Assembly (NCBI GenBank): GCA_936432065.2
Contig: OW386289.2
Location: 32,256,655 to 32,320,654, forward strand
Length of the DNA: 64,000 nt
Reading direction: 5' to 3'
Origin: Rutpela maculata
Taxonomy: Eukaryota; Arthropoda; Insecta; Coleoptera; Cerambycidae
Position 1 is the stretch's first letter; the number at the start of each line of letters is the position of its first letter. Shown here in pieces: positions 34,906 through 46,489 of the stretch. The position numbers and the translations under genes are program-made. Under the pieces are notes generated by a model. The model made no database searches, was not told the origin of the DNA, and saw nothing but the letters and a program-made list of their open reading frames with translations.

Positions 34906-35150
34906 CACATGTAGACTACTTTCCACAAAATCTTAGGGATTATAGCGAAGAACAGGGAGAACCATGCCATCAGGATATCAAGGAAATGGAGAATTGATAT
35001 CAAAGAAGGTGGGATATAAATATAATGGCTGATTTCTGCTGGGCGTTAAAAAATGAAGCACTTTTAAGAGGAGCAAACGCAAAAGACTGCCTCTCCGCCG
35101 ATCTCTTGAAAGTAAAAGACAACGAACGATACCATAAAAAGAAAGAGTAA
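34616..35150 (+). pseudogene. Transposon-associated protein relic (YSEEQGE...MADFCW)
   Basis: A 78-residue frame (CFKYIQQMCSNISDAKLKEG, then KTEKAAWLSFKNVVENFLG) is followed, after a frameshift near 34845, by FEQLGCLLNLKLHFSDSHVD, YSEEQGEPCHQDI and RRWDINIMADFCW, with a stop at 34995. I recognise this set of motifs as a protein common in insect repeat DNA and often met next to transposons, but I cannot name its superfamily or function. The N-terminal part is missing. The frameshift and stop make it a pseudogene. Confidence 0.65.
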
Positions 35151-36374
35151 AGATTTTCCCCTATTTTTAAATAAATGTTCGAGATTCTAATCTAATCAGT
35201 CAGATTCATTAGAATTTTGATCTGTTCTCTTGGATTATCCGGGAGAGCAGACCAATTGTAGACGTGATTTTAGAATCAACTGCTCGAAGAACTCATCGAG
35301 AGTAAAGGGAATTTTTCGGAGCGGTCAAATTAAAAAAAAAAAAAATTGAATTTTTGTAGTTTATCATAAACTTAATACCTATAGTGGAGTCAAATTAAGG
35401 ATCGAAATAGGTTAATAAGGAATTCTCTAGCTACAGCAATTTTATTGTTTTGATTTATTGTAGGTATAATAACAAGTGCTGTGAGCAATTTTTTCCAAAA
35501 TCCGTCCGTTGCTTCTTGTAGAATTTTAACAATTTATTTTTCAACACAGAAATTTTCCGCTATTTTCCCTAATCTCAGGTCATAGTAATCCGATAGCAAA
35601 AATAAAAATACCAAACTGTTCGCTATAAAGTTATGAATAAGACTAGGTATATGAAGAAACTTCTTGATAATTTGTAAATTTGTAAAAAAATTAAAACCAC
35701 CAAAAATTGCCTTTTTTAACAGTTTAAGAAATATGATGTAATAATCCATCAATTTTAACGAAAGTTGCCCTTTATTGAACTAAACCTTCGTGCCAAATTT
35801 TAGCGCAAAATATTTATTCAAACGGCTAAAAATCAACAATAATTTCGAAAATTCCATCGCATTTTGTTTAAGTGCATCGACTCGTAGTAGGACATTTTTT
35901 CTTTTAAAGTGTAGGTTTTTACATGTACTTTGCGGTAGTGTTTAGAAAGAAAAAAAATTTAAACTTAAACCAATTTTTTGGAATTTAATTGTAATTATGG
36001 ATATTGCACGTATAAACAATTTCAAATAACTACGTGATTTTTTTGTGAAACCAAAAACGATAAGCGAATTATGAAAGTATATGAAATAACCAACGTTTAA
36101 AAAAAAGAATGATGTTCTACTTGCATTTGAATCCGTGATAGGTTAGTTTTTGCGTTTTAGTCGATTATAAGTAAACATATTTATATTTTTCCTTGAAATT
36201 TGCGCATATTGTTCCAAAATGATTATATTTCTCTCTTTGCTAGTTGAAAACTATCCACAACTAAAATTGTTTCAATTACATCGCATAAAGCACCATTGAG
36301 GACATAACGCACGTTCGAAAAAAAAATTATCTCCCCACTCCCTGAATATTGTAACTAGGCAACTAACTTAATTA

Positions 36375-36877
36375 TTTTTTTACAATTAATTATTTTTTTA
36401 TTTATTTGCTTTTATCATGTTTAGAGAATATTATTTAGGTATTATGCAAATCACAACTTACACACTTTTTTATTTATTATGAAAATACCTACTTTCTGTA
36501 TATTGTTGCCCTAATCTGGGCACGCTAATATACTAGTTAGGTAAATACTTTAAAACACTCATTATTGGAGAACCAATCAAAACAACTACTCTTCTAGCTA
36601 ATACTGACGAAGTATTGAATTACATGATAGGATTCAATATATTTTTTTTTCTTTAAAATGCTAAGAATCCTATCATGTAATTCAATACTTCGTCAGTATT
36701 AGCTAGAAGAGTAGTTGTTTTGATTGGTTCTCCAATAATGAGTGTTTTAAAGTATTTACCTAACTAGTATATTAGCGTGCCCAGATTAGGGCAACAATAT
36801 ACAGAAAGTAGGTATTTTCATAATAAATAAAAAAGTGTGTAAGTTGTGATTTGCATAATACCTAAATAATATTCTCT
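36375..36877 (-). mobile_element. Palindrome inserted with 11-bp target duplication
   Basis: TAACTTAATTA occurs at 36364-36374 and 36878-36888, and the intact site is seen in the opposite arm of E1 near 39090. The insert has a near-perfect palindrome (arms 36423-36635 and 36665-36877, 213 bp each) and, on the minus strand, an A-rich tail (GCAAATAAATAAAAAAATAA). A long target duplication plus an A-rich end suggests retroposition by LINE machinery, unusual for a palindromic sequence. Confidence 0.8.
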
Positions 36878-37354
36878 TAACTTAATTAATGGTACACATC
36901 ACTCCATTTTCATCATATCGAGTTTTTTTTTTAACATTTTTAGTCTATTTTCGTATATTCTGATTCTTTTATTTAACAAAATATAATTTGTTAAGTTTTT
37001 ATTCATAAAAAATTCAACAATCTTTATTTTTCATAATGTTTTCGGCTTTTGTCATATCTGATTTTCTGTTTATTTTTAAAATGTTTGTGTTTTGTATTCA
37101 TTTTCAATTTTTAATGTATTATAACGTAAAATACTTTGTTTAGCCGTTATTTAATTAAAATGCATTGGAAATTTTAGTTTCAAAATATTTATTTTGTGGG
37201 ACCAGACATAAAGGTTATTTACTGATAAACAAATAATTTGTAAGTCAGTCGAGAAAGTAAGTTCGGCCTGGCCGTACCATTTATTTCATGTGTAAGGGAA
37301 CGTTGATAGAGATATAATGCAGTGGTACAGAAGAAGAATAGAAATATTCTTTAA

Positions 37355-38058
37355 TTATACACAAAAATATTGTTGTAGTTTCCTTTTCTTACAAACAAAA
37401 TCTGAATCATCTTCATTGACGGAGCTTTCTTCACTGTCAATTTGAAAGTCATCCTCATTCTCCGAAACATTGCTTACTTCGTTGTTGTCAATGTCTTCCG
37501 ATGTAACAAATGAATTTTTAAAGTCTGCTTCATCTGTTTCCATTTCAGAAATCGATAAAATATCGTCTTCATTATCGTCAAGTTCGTCCTCAGTTTGTTT
37601 CAATGTTATTTCAGAACAGTTGTTGCAATTTAATCCATTACAAAAATGACACAAATTCGTGTATATAATCCCTATCATTTTACATGAACAAAGTTTTGTT
37701 TCGCAACCCGATCTAAACATACAGCAAATAGCCTTCAATAAATTATCTAGCAAAGGATTTTTTGTTGTCAGTGGCATTAATTCATTTATGGTATCTTTCC
37801 AACCATACTCTTCAATCCTAACCATTTATGTATTTGAAAATACACCCTCAATGAATGCTCGCTTGCAGCTTCTTCGGTTGGTGGGAGAACAAATAATTTG
37901 CATGATGTTTTTGAAGTGCATTTTTTAAAACATTCAAAACTCAGTACGTACAAACATGTGTTTTTCATTGGATCTGAACCATACAGTGCTACGATACAAC
38001 TTATGCCAGCAGCAAATATCCTTGCCTTTGTAGCTTGTCGATCGTAAAAAACTTGCAC
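37355..38058 (-). pseudogene. Cys-rich transposon protein in giant-TIR element E1
   Basis: Two overlapping minus-strand frames form one protein with a frameshift near 37815. The N-terminal part has ATKARIFAAGISCIVALYG, FECFKKCTSKTS, LPPTEEAASEHSLRVYFQ and HKWLG; the C-terminal part has EEYGWKDTINELMPLTTKNP, then a cysteine cluster (CCMFRSGCETKLCSCK ... CHFCNGLNCNNC) and a long acidic tail ending KKRKLQQYFCV. The cluster holds about eight to ten cysteines and should bind zinc. I know the pattern LPPTE...H..R...Q...WLG followed by a Cys finger from uncharacterised insect repeat proteins. It lies centrally between the two TIRs, the place for an element-encoded gene. A related finger is at 11689-11877. 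Confidence 0.68.
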
Positions 38059-38288
38059 ATCTTTTTGTAAGCATGGATATTTCAGAAGTATACTAAGCTA
38101 GGTACTTTATAAATATGAAAAAAAAATAATTTAAACCAGCTAATGCTTCGTATTATTGACCAGAGAACACAAGGAGAACGTCATTTCTGTTCGAGCAACG
38201 AGAAGCAGTAGTACGTATTTATCAGCGAAAAATCTGGCAAAAGATTCTTCAGAAAAGCTCATCTACGAGTCACGCGGAACTACACTTA

Positions 38289-38627
38289 AGGCGCAGCTAC
38301 ACGGCGCGTGGTTCGCCGATCCACGAACCTGGTGCGTGGTTCGGCAAACCACGCGCCGTGTAACGGATAGCGAGCCAGATGTGTCAATACGGCACGTGAC
38401 CACTGCAGATTTCGAGTGGGGTTGTGGATTGTAGGCTCGTCAAAACTGCATGGATCGACTGATGACTGATCTTCAGGCGCAGTCACCGACAACTAGATGG
38501 AAGATGCGAGCCGACGCGAGCAACGTCTCCCGAGTCGCAAGCCATGCCAAGTTGCCTATGTCACACGGCGCGTGTTTCGTGACTCGCCGAGCCAGGCTCG
38601 GTAATCACGCGCCGTGTAACTGCGCCT
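38289..38627. mobile_element. MITE with TTA target duplication (PIF/Harbinger-like)
   Basis: The ends read AGGCGCAGCTACACGGCGCG and, inverted, AGGCGCAGTTACACGGCGCG, flanked by TTA on both sides (38286-38288 and 38628-38630). The left 80 bp itself folds, with ACACGGCGCGTGGTT against AACCACGCGCCGTGT. The element is GC-rich compared with its surroundings and non-coding. A TWA-type duplication is typical of PIF/Harbinger, but TIR sequence alone does not prove the class. Confidence 0.85.
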
Positions 38628-40062
38628 TTAGAAATTCACAACATTTCATATCACACTAGCGAAAACAACATTTCTTCATATTACTCTGAAGCAACGACGC
38701 AAAAGTGGCTCAATTACAAAAACTGTTTTGTACTTCAGATAACACATCACAAATAATCAATATTGTCTTGAATTATTTTATTAAACAAAGAAACAATCTA
38801 CCTAGATTAAAATTTCCAATGCATTTTAATTAAATAACTGCCAAACAAATTATTTTACATTACAATACATTAAAAATTGAACACAAAACACAAACATTTA
38901 AAAAGAAACAGAAAATCAGATATGACAAAAGCCGAAAACATTATAAAAAAATAAAGATTGTTGAATTTTTGATGAATAAAAACTTAACAAATCATATTTT
39001 GTTAAATAATAGAATCAGAATATATGAAAATATACTAAAAATGTTAAAAAAAACTCAAATGATGAAAATGGAGTGATGTATACCATTAATTAAGTTAGTT
39101 GCCTAGTTACAATATTCAAGGAGTGGGGAGATAATTTCTTTTCGAACGTGCGTTATGTCCTCAATGGTGCTTTATGCGATGTAATTTAAATTTTTTTAGT
39201 TGTGGATAATTTTCAACTAGCGGAGGGAGAAGTATAATCATTTTGGAACAATATGCGCAAATTTCAAGAAAAAATATAACATGTTTATACTCATAATCAA
39301 CTAAAACGCAAAAACTAACGTATCACGGATTCAAATGCAAGTAGAACATTATTCTTTTTTTTTAAACGTTGGTTATTTCATATACTTTCATAGTTCGTTT
39401 ATCGTTTTTGGTTTCACATAAAAATCACGTAGTTATTTGAAATTGTTTACACGTGCAATGTCCATAATTACACTTAAATTCCAAAAAAATTGGTTTAAGT
39501 TTAAATTTTTTTTCTTTCCAAACTCCACCGTGAAGTACATGTAAAAACCCACACTTTAAAAGAAAAAATGTCCTGCTACGAGTCGATGCACTTAAACAAA
39601 ATGCGATGGAAATTTCAAAATAATTGTTGATTTTTAGCCGTTTGAATAAATATTTAGCGCTAAAATTTGGCATGGTTCCACCAAGAGCATGGTTCCACCA
39701 ACTTTCGTTAAAATTGATGGATTATTACATCATATTTCTTAAACTGTTAGAAAAAGGCAATTTTTGGTGGTTTTTATTTTTTTACAAATTTACAAATTAT
39801 CAAGAAGTTTCTTCATATGCCTAGTCTTATTCATAATTTAATAGCGAACAGTTTGGTATTTTTATTTTTGCGATCGGATTACTATGACCTGAGATAATAG
39901 GGAAAATAGCGCAAATAAATTGTTAAAATTCTACAAGAAGCAATGGACGGATTTTGGAAAAAATTGCTCACAACATTTGTTATTATACCTACAACAAGTT
40001 AAAACAATAAAATTGCTGTAGATAAAGAATTCCATTCAAATTTTATTTTGACTCCACTACTA

Positions 40063-40599
40063 CCATCGATTGAATGGAAACTAGCTCCCTCAATATGCAT
40101 GAAAATTATTTTATTTTTTTTGAGATTAGGTATCAACACCCTACCTACGAAACCCATTCCGGCCATGCAATAAATAAAATACAAAACCGTTTCGATTCCC
40201 TTGCTTCGCAAAGCGTACGGTATTTGAAAATTTCATATTTGAGTGGTTTCGCGCATTTTTTGAGGTTATTATAGGAGTTAAAATATACCTAATCAATTAT
40301 GTGGTCCAATGTGAATTCAGTTGATAAAAAAAACATATTACCAAATATTTTCTTTTGATTTCTTTTGAAAGACACCTTGAAATACGCAGTAGTGCCTGTT
40401 TTTAGTCATTCTTAGCTATTTTTTGAGGTTATCTTGAATACATGAACCAATCAGCCAATTCTGACCTCGGATTCGGATTCAGCGCGCGAAAATACATGGG
40501 AATATACTAGTGTAGTACCCAGGCCAAAATTATCTTTTGTGCGTGCGGCTGTGTTATTATTAACATTGATAATGATAAATTTTGTTTTATAAAAATTGT
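40063..40599. other. Nothing recognised
   Basis: Spacer between the two giant-TIR elements. A frame with TYETHSGHAINKIQNRF near 40140 is suggestive of nothing firm. Confidence 0.35.
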
Positions 40600-41259
40600 T
40601 GGAAATTGCCACCTTCACTTAATAGGCATGCTTCCGCCCGCCTTCGCATCGAATTGTGCACTCGTTTAAATATTCCCGGCATATTCCGTATTGTTTCACA
40701 CGAGGCAACTAGGTATTCGTTCTCTTGAATCTTCTAAATAGTGGAATCAAATTAGGATTTTAATGTGAATTGTCTGGTCAGGGCAGTTTTTCACAGCCCA
40801 GTTTTGCAGCTTTTGCGAGGTAGGCGTATTGTTTTTTTTAACAATTTAATTTTTTAAACCGTGTTTTCCATCGCTTTTCTTTGAATATCTCGAAATCTAT
40901 AAGTCCTCTGGAAAACAACAAAAAGAAGGAAAATGTTCGTTTTGAGTTGTACAATAAAAGTACATAAACTATAATTCATTTCAATTGTTCTTATTATTTA
41001 AAAAAAATAGAACATTGCAAAATTTTGCGTTTTTAAACAAATCACTGTTCTTTCAAAAATAATAGGTAATATTCAGTGTTGGAAAAATATAGCTCTTATA
41101 AAGTACAATCACCACTTAAAGTTTTAAATTAAAATGATTACTAAAACGACTCAAATATTCAATTGTTGCTAAAACTTTGTACCCTTGTGAAATCCTGCCA
41201 TCAAGGCCAAAAAATGTGTACGATGGCTCAAATTGTAGCATTCTATAAGTACTTTAAGG

Positions 41260-42057
41260 CAGGGATCGAGGATATATATCACTTGATATATATCATGATA
41301 TATATCATGATATTTATGGAAAATATCACACCATAAATATCACTATAAATATCATGATATATATCGCAAATATATAAAAATAAAACGCCTACGCCTATGG
41401 TGCGCGATTAAACACCTACGCCATTGGTGAAAAATATATATGTATATTTTTTAAATTAGTTTCATTTTAATACTTATAGGTACTTCTTTATTTCCCTTAT
41501 AATACTAATATTGAACATCTATGAGAGCAATTTTGTTATGTTTTTTTAAGCCAAATTCTTTTCAGCTGCTTAGCTTTCCAGTTGGACGGGGCAAGATCGT
41601 CATTTTAATTTTGATATAACAAAACTCATGATTCTCTTCCCACTTGTACGAACCCAATGATACCCAAATGCAGCTGGGAGGACAGAGGAGGTAACCCGGG
41701 TAAAGTGATACATCATTGGGCCGTGAGAAGAACTTTCGGGCGGGTGCCTTGGGCACCCGAGGCAGCTGAATAGAATTTGACTTTATTTTAAGTTGTTAGA
41801 ATTTATGTTTTGTTTGTTACATTTTCAGAGCCAAGACATACTTAATAAGCTTAAAAAACATTGAATAAAAACGATTTAAAATATGATATGCACTCTTTTA
41901 AATTCAATCGTGGTTTTATTTGCATGAATAAGTTACATGAATTAAAAAAATAAAAATAAATATCATAAATATCAAAAAGTGATATATATCACGTTTTTTC
42001 TGATATATATCAGTTTGTCCGATATTTATATAAATATCATGATATTTTCGATCCCTG
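41260..42057. mobile_element. hAT-like non-autonomous element, 798 bp
   Basis: TIRs CAGGGATCGA and TCGATCCCTG with an exact 8-bp target duplication CTTTAAGG (41252-41259 and 42058-42065). Subterminal regions are rich in GATATATATCA palindromes. The interior has no transposase. It interrupts the left arm of E2; the uninterrupted counterpart is in the right arm near 43150. The small element at 15891-16110 is a diverged relative. Confidence 0.9.
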
Positions 42058-42545
42058 CTTTAAGGTCACGAGAACATTTTTTTTTTTTCGAAATTTAAAC
42101 CCGTTTTATTACAGTTGTTTATACATTTCAAAATTTTAGTTATAAACAAATTCAAGTAACTCTCTCGTTTTTTATGAAATCAAAAACGGTAAACGAGTAA
42201 TGAAAGTAGATTAAAAAAGCCAACTTAAAAAAAAATTAATGCTCTACTGCATTTGGAGCTGAGATACGTTGGTTTTTACGTTTAGGTCACTTATAAATAA
42301 ACAAATCGATATCTCTTTTTGAAATTTGGCCTGGTTATTCTCCAATGATTATTATTTTGTTTTTGCTATTTGAAGATAATCCAAAGCTAGTTAAAATAAC
42401 ATAATGCACATTTTCAATTCTTTAATAACTTTTTTAATTTTTGCCACGAAAATGGTAAACCAACCTAACTTGAACAACTACCCTTATGTTCATGTATACA
42501 GCTTTATAAAACTTTTAATATTACTGATGCAATAAAAAAAATATT

Positions 42546-42626
42546 TCGCGAGCAGGATTTGAATCCGAGACGTTCGTATGCTGAATAAAAAGTGCTCGTC
42601 GCCTTACCCACTTGGCTACCTAGCGA
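42546..42626 (-). tRNA. tRNA-like sequence inside E2, probable pseudo-tRNA
   Basis: On the minus strand TCGCTAG at the start pairs at six of seven positions with CTCGCGA at the end. Box A (TAGCCAAGTGGGTAAGGCG) and box B (GGATTCAAATCC) are clear, in the style of Ser/Leu tRNAs. No good anticodon stem can be drawn, so it is likely a decayed tRNA copy or SINE head. Confidence 0.5.
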
Positions 42627-43960
42627 CGAAAGCCTTGTTTATAAAAACATAATATAACATTTGGGCATATTTGGTGATTTTCGGATCTCTAACAAAATCG
42701 CTAACTTTCGGTCCTCTATACAGTATTTTTGAACAATTACAGCTTTGGATTATTTTCAAGTAGCAGAGATAAAATAATGGACATTGGAGAATTATCAGTC
42801 CAAATTTAAATATTCTTATTTAAATTTGGACTGATAATTCTTCAATGTCTATTATTTTATCTATCTTTGAAAATAATCCAAAGCTGTAATTGTTAAAAAA
42901 TACTGTATATCGATTTGTTTATTTATAAGTGACCCAAACGTAAAAACTAACGTATCTCAGCTACAAATGAAAGTAACGCATTATTTTTTTTTAATGTTGA
43001 ATTTTTTAATTTACTTTCATTACTCGTTTAGCGTTTTTGATTTCAAAAAAAAACCAGAGAGTTATTTGAATTTGTTTATAACTACAATTTCGAAAATTAT
43101 AAACTGCAATAAAAGGGTTTAAATTTTGAAAAAAAGAATTCTTTCGCCGTTATCTTAAAGTACTTATAAAAAACTACAATTTGAGCCATCGTACACATTT
43201 CTTGGTTTTGATGGTAGGATTTCACAAGGGTGCACAGTTTTAACAACAATTGTATATTTGAGCCGTTTTAATAATCATATTGATTTGAAATTTTAAGTGA
43301 TGATTGTACTTTATAAGTGCTATACTTCTCCAATTTCATCGAATATTATCCATTATTTTTGAAAGAACAGTGATTTGTTTAGAAACGTATAATTTTGCAA
43401 TGTTCAATTTTTTTTTAAATAATAATAACAACTGGAATGAATTATAGTTTATGTACTTTTATTGTACAGCTTATAACGAACATTTTTCTTTCTTTTGTTG
43501 TTTTCCATAGGTTTTATAGATGTCGAGATATTCAAAGAAAACCGATGGAAAACCGGGTCTGAAAAATTAAATTGTTTAAATAAACAATACGCCGACCTCG
43601 CAGACACTGCAAAACTGAACTGTGAACTTAAGTTGATCCCCTGAATACGTTAAAACAAAAAAACTGCCCGGACCAGACAATTCACATTGCGAATTTTTTA
43701 GTCCTAATTTGACTCCACTAAAAGTGTTAATTGGAGTTTTATACACCAGAGTTTTAAGATCACCCCACAAAAAGAAATCCAAACTACTGAGATCGGGGGA
43801 TCTTGCTGGCCACCGCGACCTATCCAACGATTAGGATAAACCACATGTAAATCTTTTGTAGTACATGCAAAGGAAGAAAGCCTGCAAAATGTGTTATCAT
43901 GCAGATTCATTGGATTTAAATGCATATATTTCCAAAGCAGTAAAATATACATACATTCCG

Positions 43961-44925
43961 CCTCCAGATGTTAAAAACTTGAAATTTTGAAGTAGAAGGA
44001 CTAACTTCAAACCTTCAAGAAAATTAATAAAACTGGAAATTTCAAAATAGCCGCCCCAATACTGCCATTATTTGAATAGTTTGGTTTTTGATTAACAGAG
44101 AAGACTGTTACCCATTATTTTTAATTACCTTAACGAACCCGTAGTGGAACATGGGCATTTTCCTAGTCGACTTATAGACGACTTTAAAATCTTTTATAGA
44201 AAAAGGTGTGTTCTGATAACAGAAATGAACTTTTTAAAACTCCTTTATATTTAAAAATATTGTGGCAAAAAATAAATATATCCACACACATTTTTACATA
44301 AATCATTCCTGCAAATGTACGTGTCGTAAATCCTCCTCGCCTTAGTTCTGGTTCCGTTCGCCTGAGCAAGAACAATTTATCATTCCATTTTATGATAAAT
44401 CTAGATGAAAAAGTATATTGGCGGATATAATCCCAATGCATTACTTGACAGGAAGGCACAATACGTTCCATCGATGCCAATCGGAAATTGGTTCCCATCC
44501 AAAGCCATCAGTTTCGAAAAAAAAAAAAGTAGTGTCGAGGCACTCGGTTGGCGCGCCAGGAAATGATAGTGCACTATTTCGCACTAGAAAACCGATTAGG
44601 ATGATATCGGGTTTAACTCAGTACCACGCGTTTCCTATCACTGGAGGACACATGATATCCTTCAGTGCGGCGCCCTCATAATCTCTGGGTGTATTATACG
44701 TAAATAAATCGGAGAGATTTATTGTTTTTTGCGTCATGTCAGGTTTACTAGGAATTTGTAAGTTAATATTAATGCGCAATATTCACCTGCACCCGAGCAA
44801 ACGTCCCAAAGGCGCGTCCACATTCATAAATGTCGTCTGTTGTATTTTAAAATTTAAGGAGAATATTTGCGACGCAAATTGAATTCCATTTAATGAAATG
44901 CAATGTTTTAAATGTAAAATATTTC
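43961..44925. other. Nothing recognised
   Basis: Mixed AT-rich DNA; frames near 44184-44681 in both strands show no family motif. Confidence 0.35.
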
Positions 44926-45026
44926 AGTTGGTTGGCTAAGGGTGTCTTTAGGGTATTGTTTGTACCAAATGTGGCCAAAAAAATTAAGTTTAGGCCATAT
45001 TGCATTTAGTCCAGTCAACGAAAGAG

Positions 45027-46456
45027 TTGTAGAGAACATTGAGGAGGGGAGAATTTTCCTCTTCAGGAATGTGTTGGAAGTAGTTAGAAGGTAAACATAC
45101 TAAAAGTCCCCGCCCCTAGCCCCGCCGCTTCAGGGGGTGGGGGGTGGAAAGGTTCCTTTTTTCGATTCTTCGCCTGCAACTCGGAAACCATGCGTCACAC
45201 GGAAAGATTAAAAAACATAATTAATTTTCCTACAAGAATGTCTATATTCATTTTCTTCCTATGTTTTATAGTTTACGAGATATTCGCCAGTGAAAATCGA
45301 TAATTAATAAAATAAAAAGCAATTATCCACCTTGAATATTTTTCTCAAAGCAGTTTACCGTGGTCTGCTAATAAGTCACAGTCACAAAACAATCTTTATT
45401 TTACAACACTCGACGTATTTACTAACGTAATATTTTGTCGAAATCTATACATTTCCTTAAATTGTATATTTATTATAATTGTATTTATTATAATTATATT
45501 TATAATTATGTGACTCACTTAAAATGAAGATACCATTATAACTTTTTTCATTTTGTTTCCGATTTGAATCAAATTTAACTCAAGTATAGAACAAATTAGG
45601 ATCTACTTATGACCAAAAAATCATTCACTTGCTATAAAGGAAAAGCCACCTGCGGTACCAAAATATGCGGAAAAAGATTAAAAATCATATTCTTGACGAA
45701 TTTCACCTAGCCACCACAAATTGCTGAAACTGAGGATCCCCTTTGCCAGATGAGCTTATGTATGAGAAATCCCCCATCAATACCCAAATCAAATTTTGGT
45801 GTATGTACGTTTGTGGCGCCGATCGGCGAATTGTTAACATTCAAAATGTTTTTATTTTTTTCAGCATATTTTGGTACAGAAGGTGGCTTTGCCTTTGTAG
45901 CAGCCAAATGTTTTTCTGGTCATAAGTAGATTCTAATTTGTTCTATACTTGAGTAAAATTTGATTCAAATCGGAAACAAAATGAAAAAGTTATAAGGGTA
46001 TCTTCATTTTAAGTGAGCCACACTGTATATTTAAGGAAATGTACTTCGACAAAATATTACGTTAGTAAATACGTCGAGTGTTGTGAAATAAAGATTGTTT
46101 TGTGACTGTGATTTATTAGCAAACCACGCTTTGATAGAAATATTCAATTGTTTTTTTTTTTTAATTAATTATCGATTTTCGCTGGCGAATATCTCGTAAA
46201 CCATAACACATAGGAAGAAAATGCATATAGACATTCTTATAGGAAATTTAATTATGTTTAATTTTGCATAGATTACTTTTTTCCGTGTGACGCATGGTTT
46301 CCGAGTTCCAAGCGAAGAATCGAAAAAAAAAAGAACCTTTCCACCCACCTCCCCCCCCGAAGCGGTGGGGCTAGGGGCGGGGACTTTTAGTATGTTTACC
46401 TCCTAACTACCCATTCCTGAAGAGGAAAACTCTTCCCTCCTCAATGTTCTCTACAA
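45027..46456. mobile_element. Large foldback element, about 600-bp arms
   Basis: Arms 45027-45665 and 45862-46456 pair over nearly their whole length: TTGTAGAGAACATTGAGGA against TCCTCAATGTTCTCTACAA at the ends, and CCCCGCCCCTAGCCCC against GGGGCTAGGGGCGGGG further in. The 200-bp loop has no coding. Each arm also holds an internal AAGTGA.CCACACTGTA-like block similar to the terminus of 28299-29221. No target duplication was found. Confidence 0.85.
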
Positions 46457-46489
46457 TCCCCTTTTGAGCATTCATTTATTGGACTAATT

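Larger units (their letters stand above)
35382..40059. mobile_element. Giant-TIR DNA transposon, copy E1
   Basis: The ends are TAGTGGAGTCAAA in both directions, flanked by the 3-bp direct repeat CTA (35379-35381 and 40060-40062). The inverted arms are 35382-37178 (1.28 kb after removing a 514-bp insertion) and 38808-40059 (1.25 kb), similar throughout: for example CCGTCCGTTGCTTCTTGTAG against CTACAAGAAGCAATGGACGG. The 1.6-kb centre has a Cys-rich pseudogene and a MITE. Arm interiors are also homologous to copy E2 (40739-43720). The superfamily is unknown; a 3-bp duplication and a Cys-rich finger recall what I remember of Academ-type elements, but no transposase core is visible. Confidence 0.85.
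40739..43720. mobile_element. Giant-TIR DNA transposon, copy E2
   Basis: Ends TAGTGGAATCAAATTAGGA and, inverted, TAGTGGAGTCAAATTAGGA; flanked by AAA on both sides (40736-40738 and 43721-43723). The left arm, minus a 798-bp hAT-like insertion, and the right arm (about 42890-43720) are about 0.85 kb each and pair over most of their length. Inner arm blocks (ATGAAAGTA, TCTACT.GCATTTG, GAGATACGTTGGTTTTTACG) match 36070-36180 in E1, so both are one family. The centre is rearranged, with a tRNA-like sequence and a local palindrome at 42740-42905. No protein is encoded. Confidence 0.85.
40600..43960 (-). pseudogene. Mariner-like transposase relic split by element E2
   Basis: Read on the minus strand, 43960-43721 gives YPNRWIGRGG, RSPDLSSLDFFLWG and LVYKTPINT, a typical region around the last catalytic Asp of mariner-type transposases. 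The protein resumes at 40738 and ends at 40600 with NMPGIFKRVHNSMRRRAEAC and EGGNFQQFL before a stop. Joining the two parts across a single AAA (TTT) continues the reading as PINTLEDSRERI, the expected motif. So element E2 (40739-43720) inserted into an existing transposase gene. Frameshifts on both sides of the insertion show it was or became a relic. Confidence 0.8.

Noticed and set aside
38156..38659. Frames across the GC-rich stretch at 38.2-38.6 kb
   Set aside because: They run over the MITE at 38289-38627 and its palindromic ends; there is no protein motif.
40063..40274. Frame with HAINKIQNRF resembling a LINE C-terminal phrase
   Set aside because: Too short and with no second supporting motif.
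43576..43720. Extension of the mariner-like frame to the left of 43721
   Set aside because: That part of the frame reads through the TIR of E2 by chance; the true continuation is at 40738.
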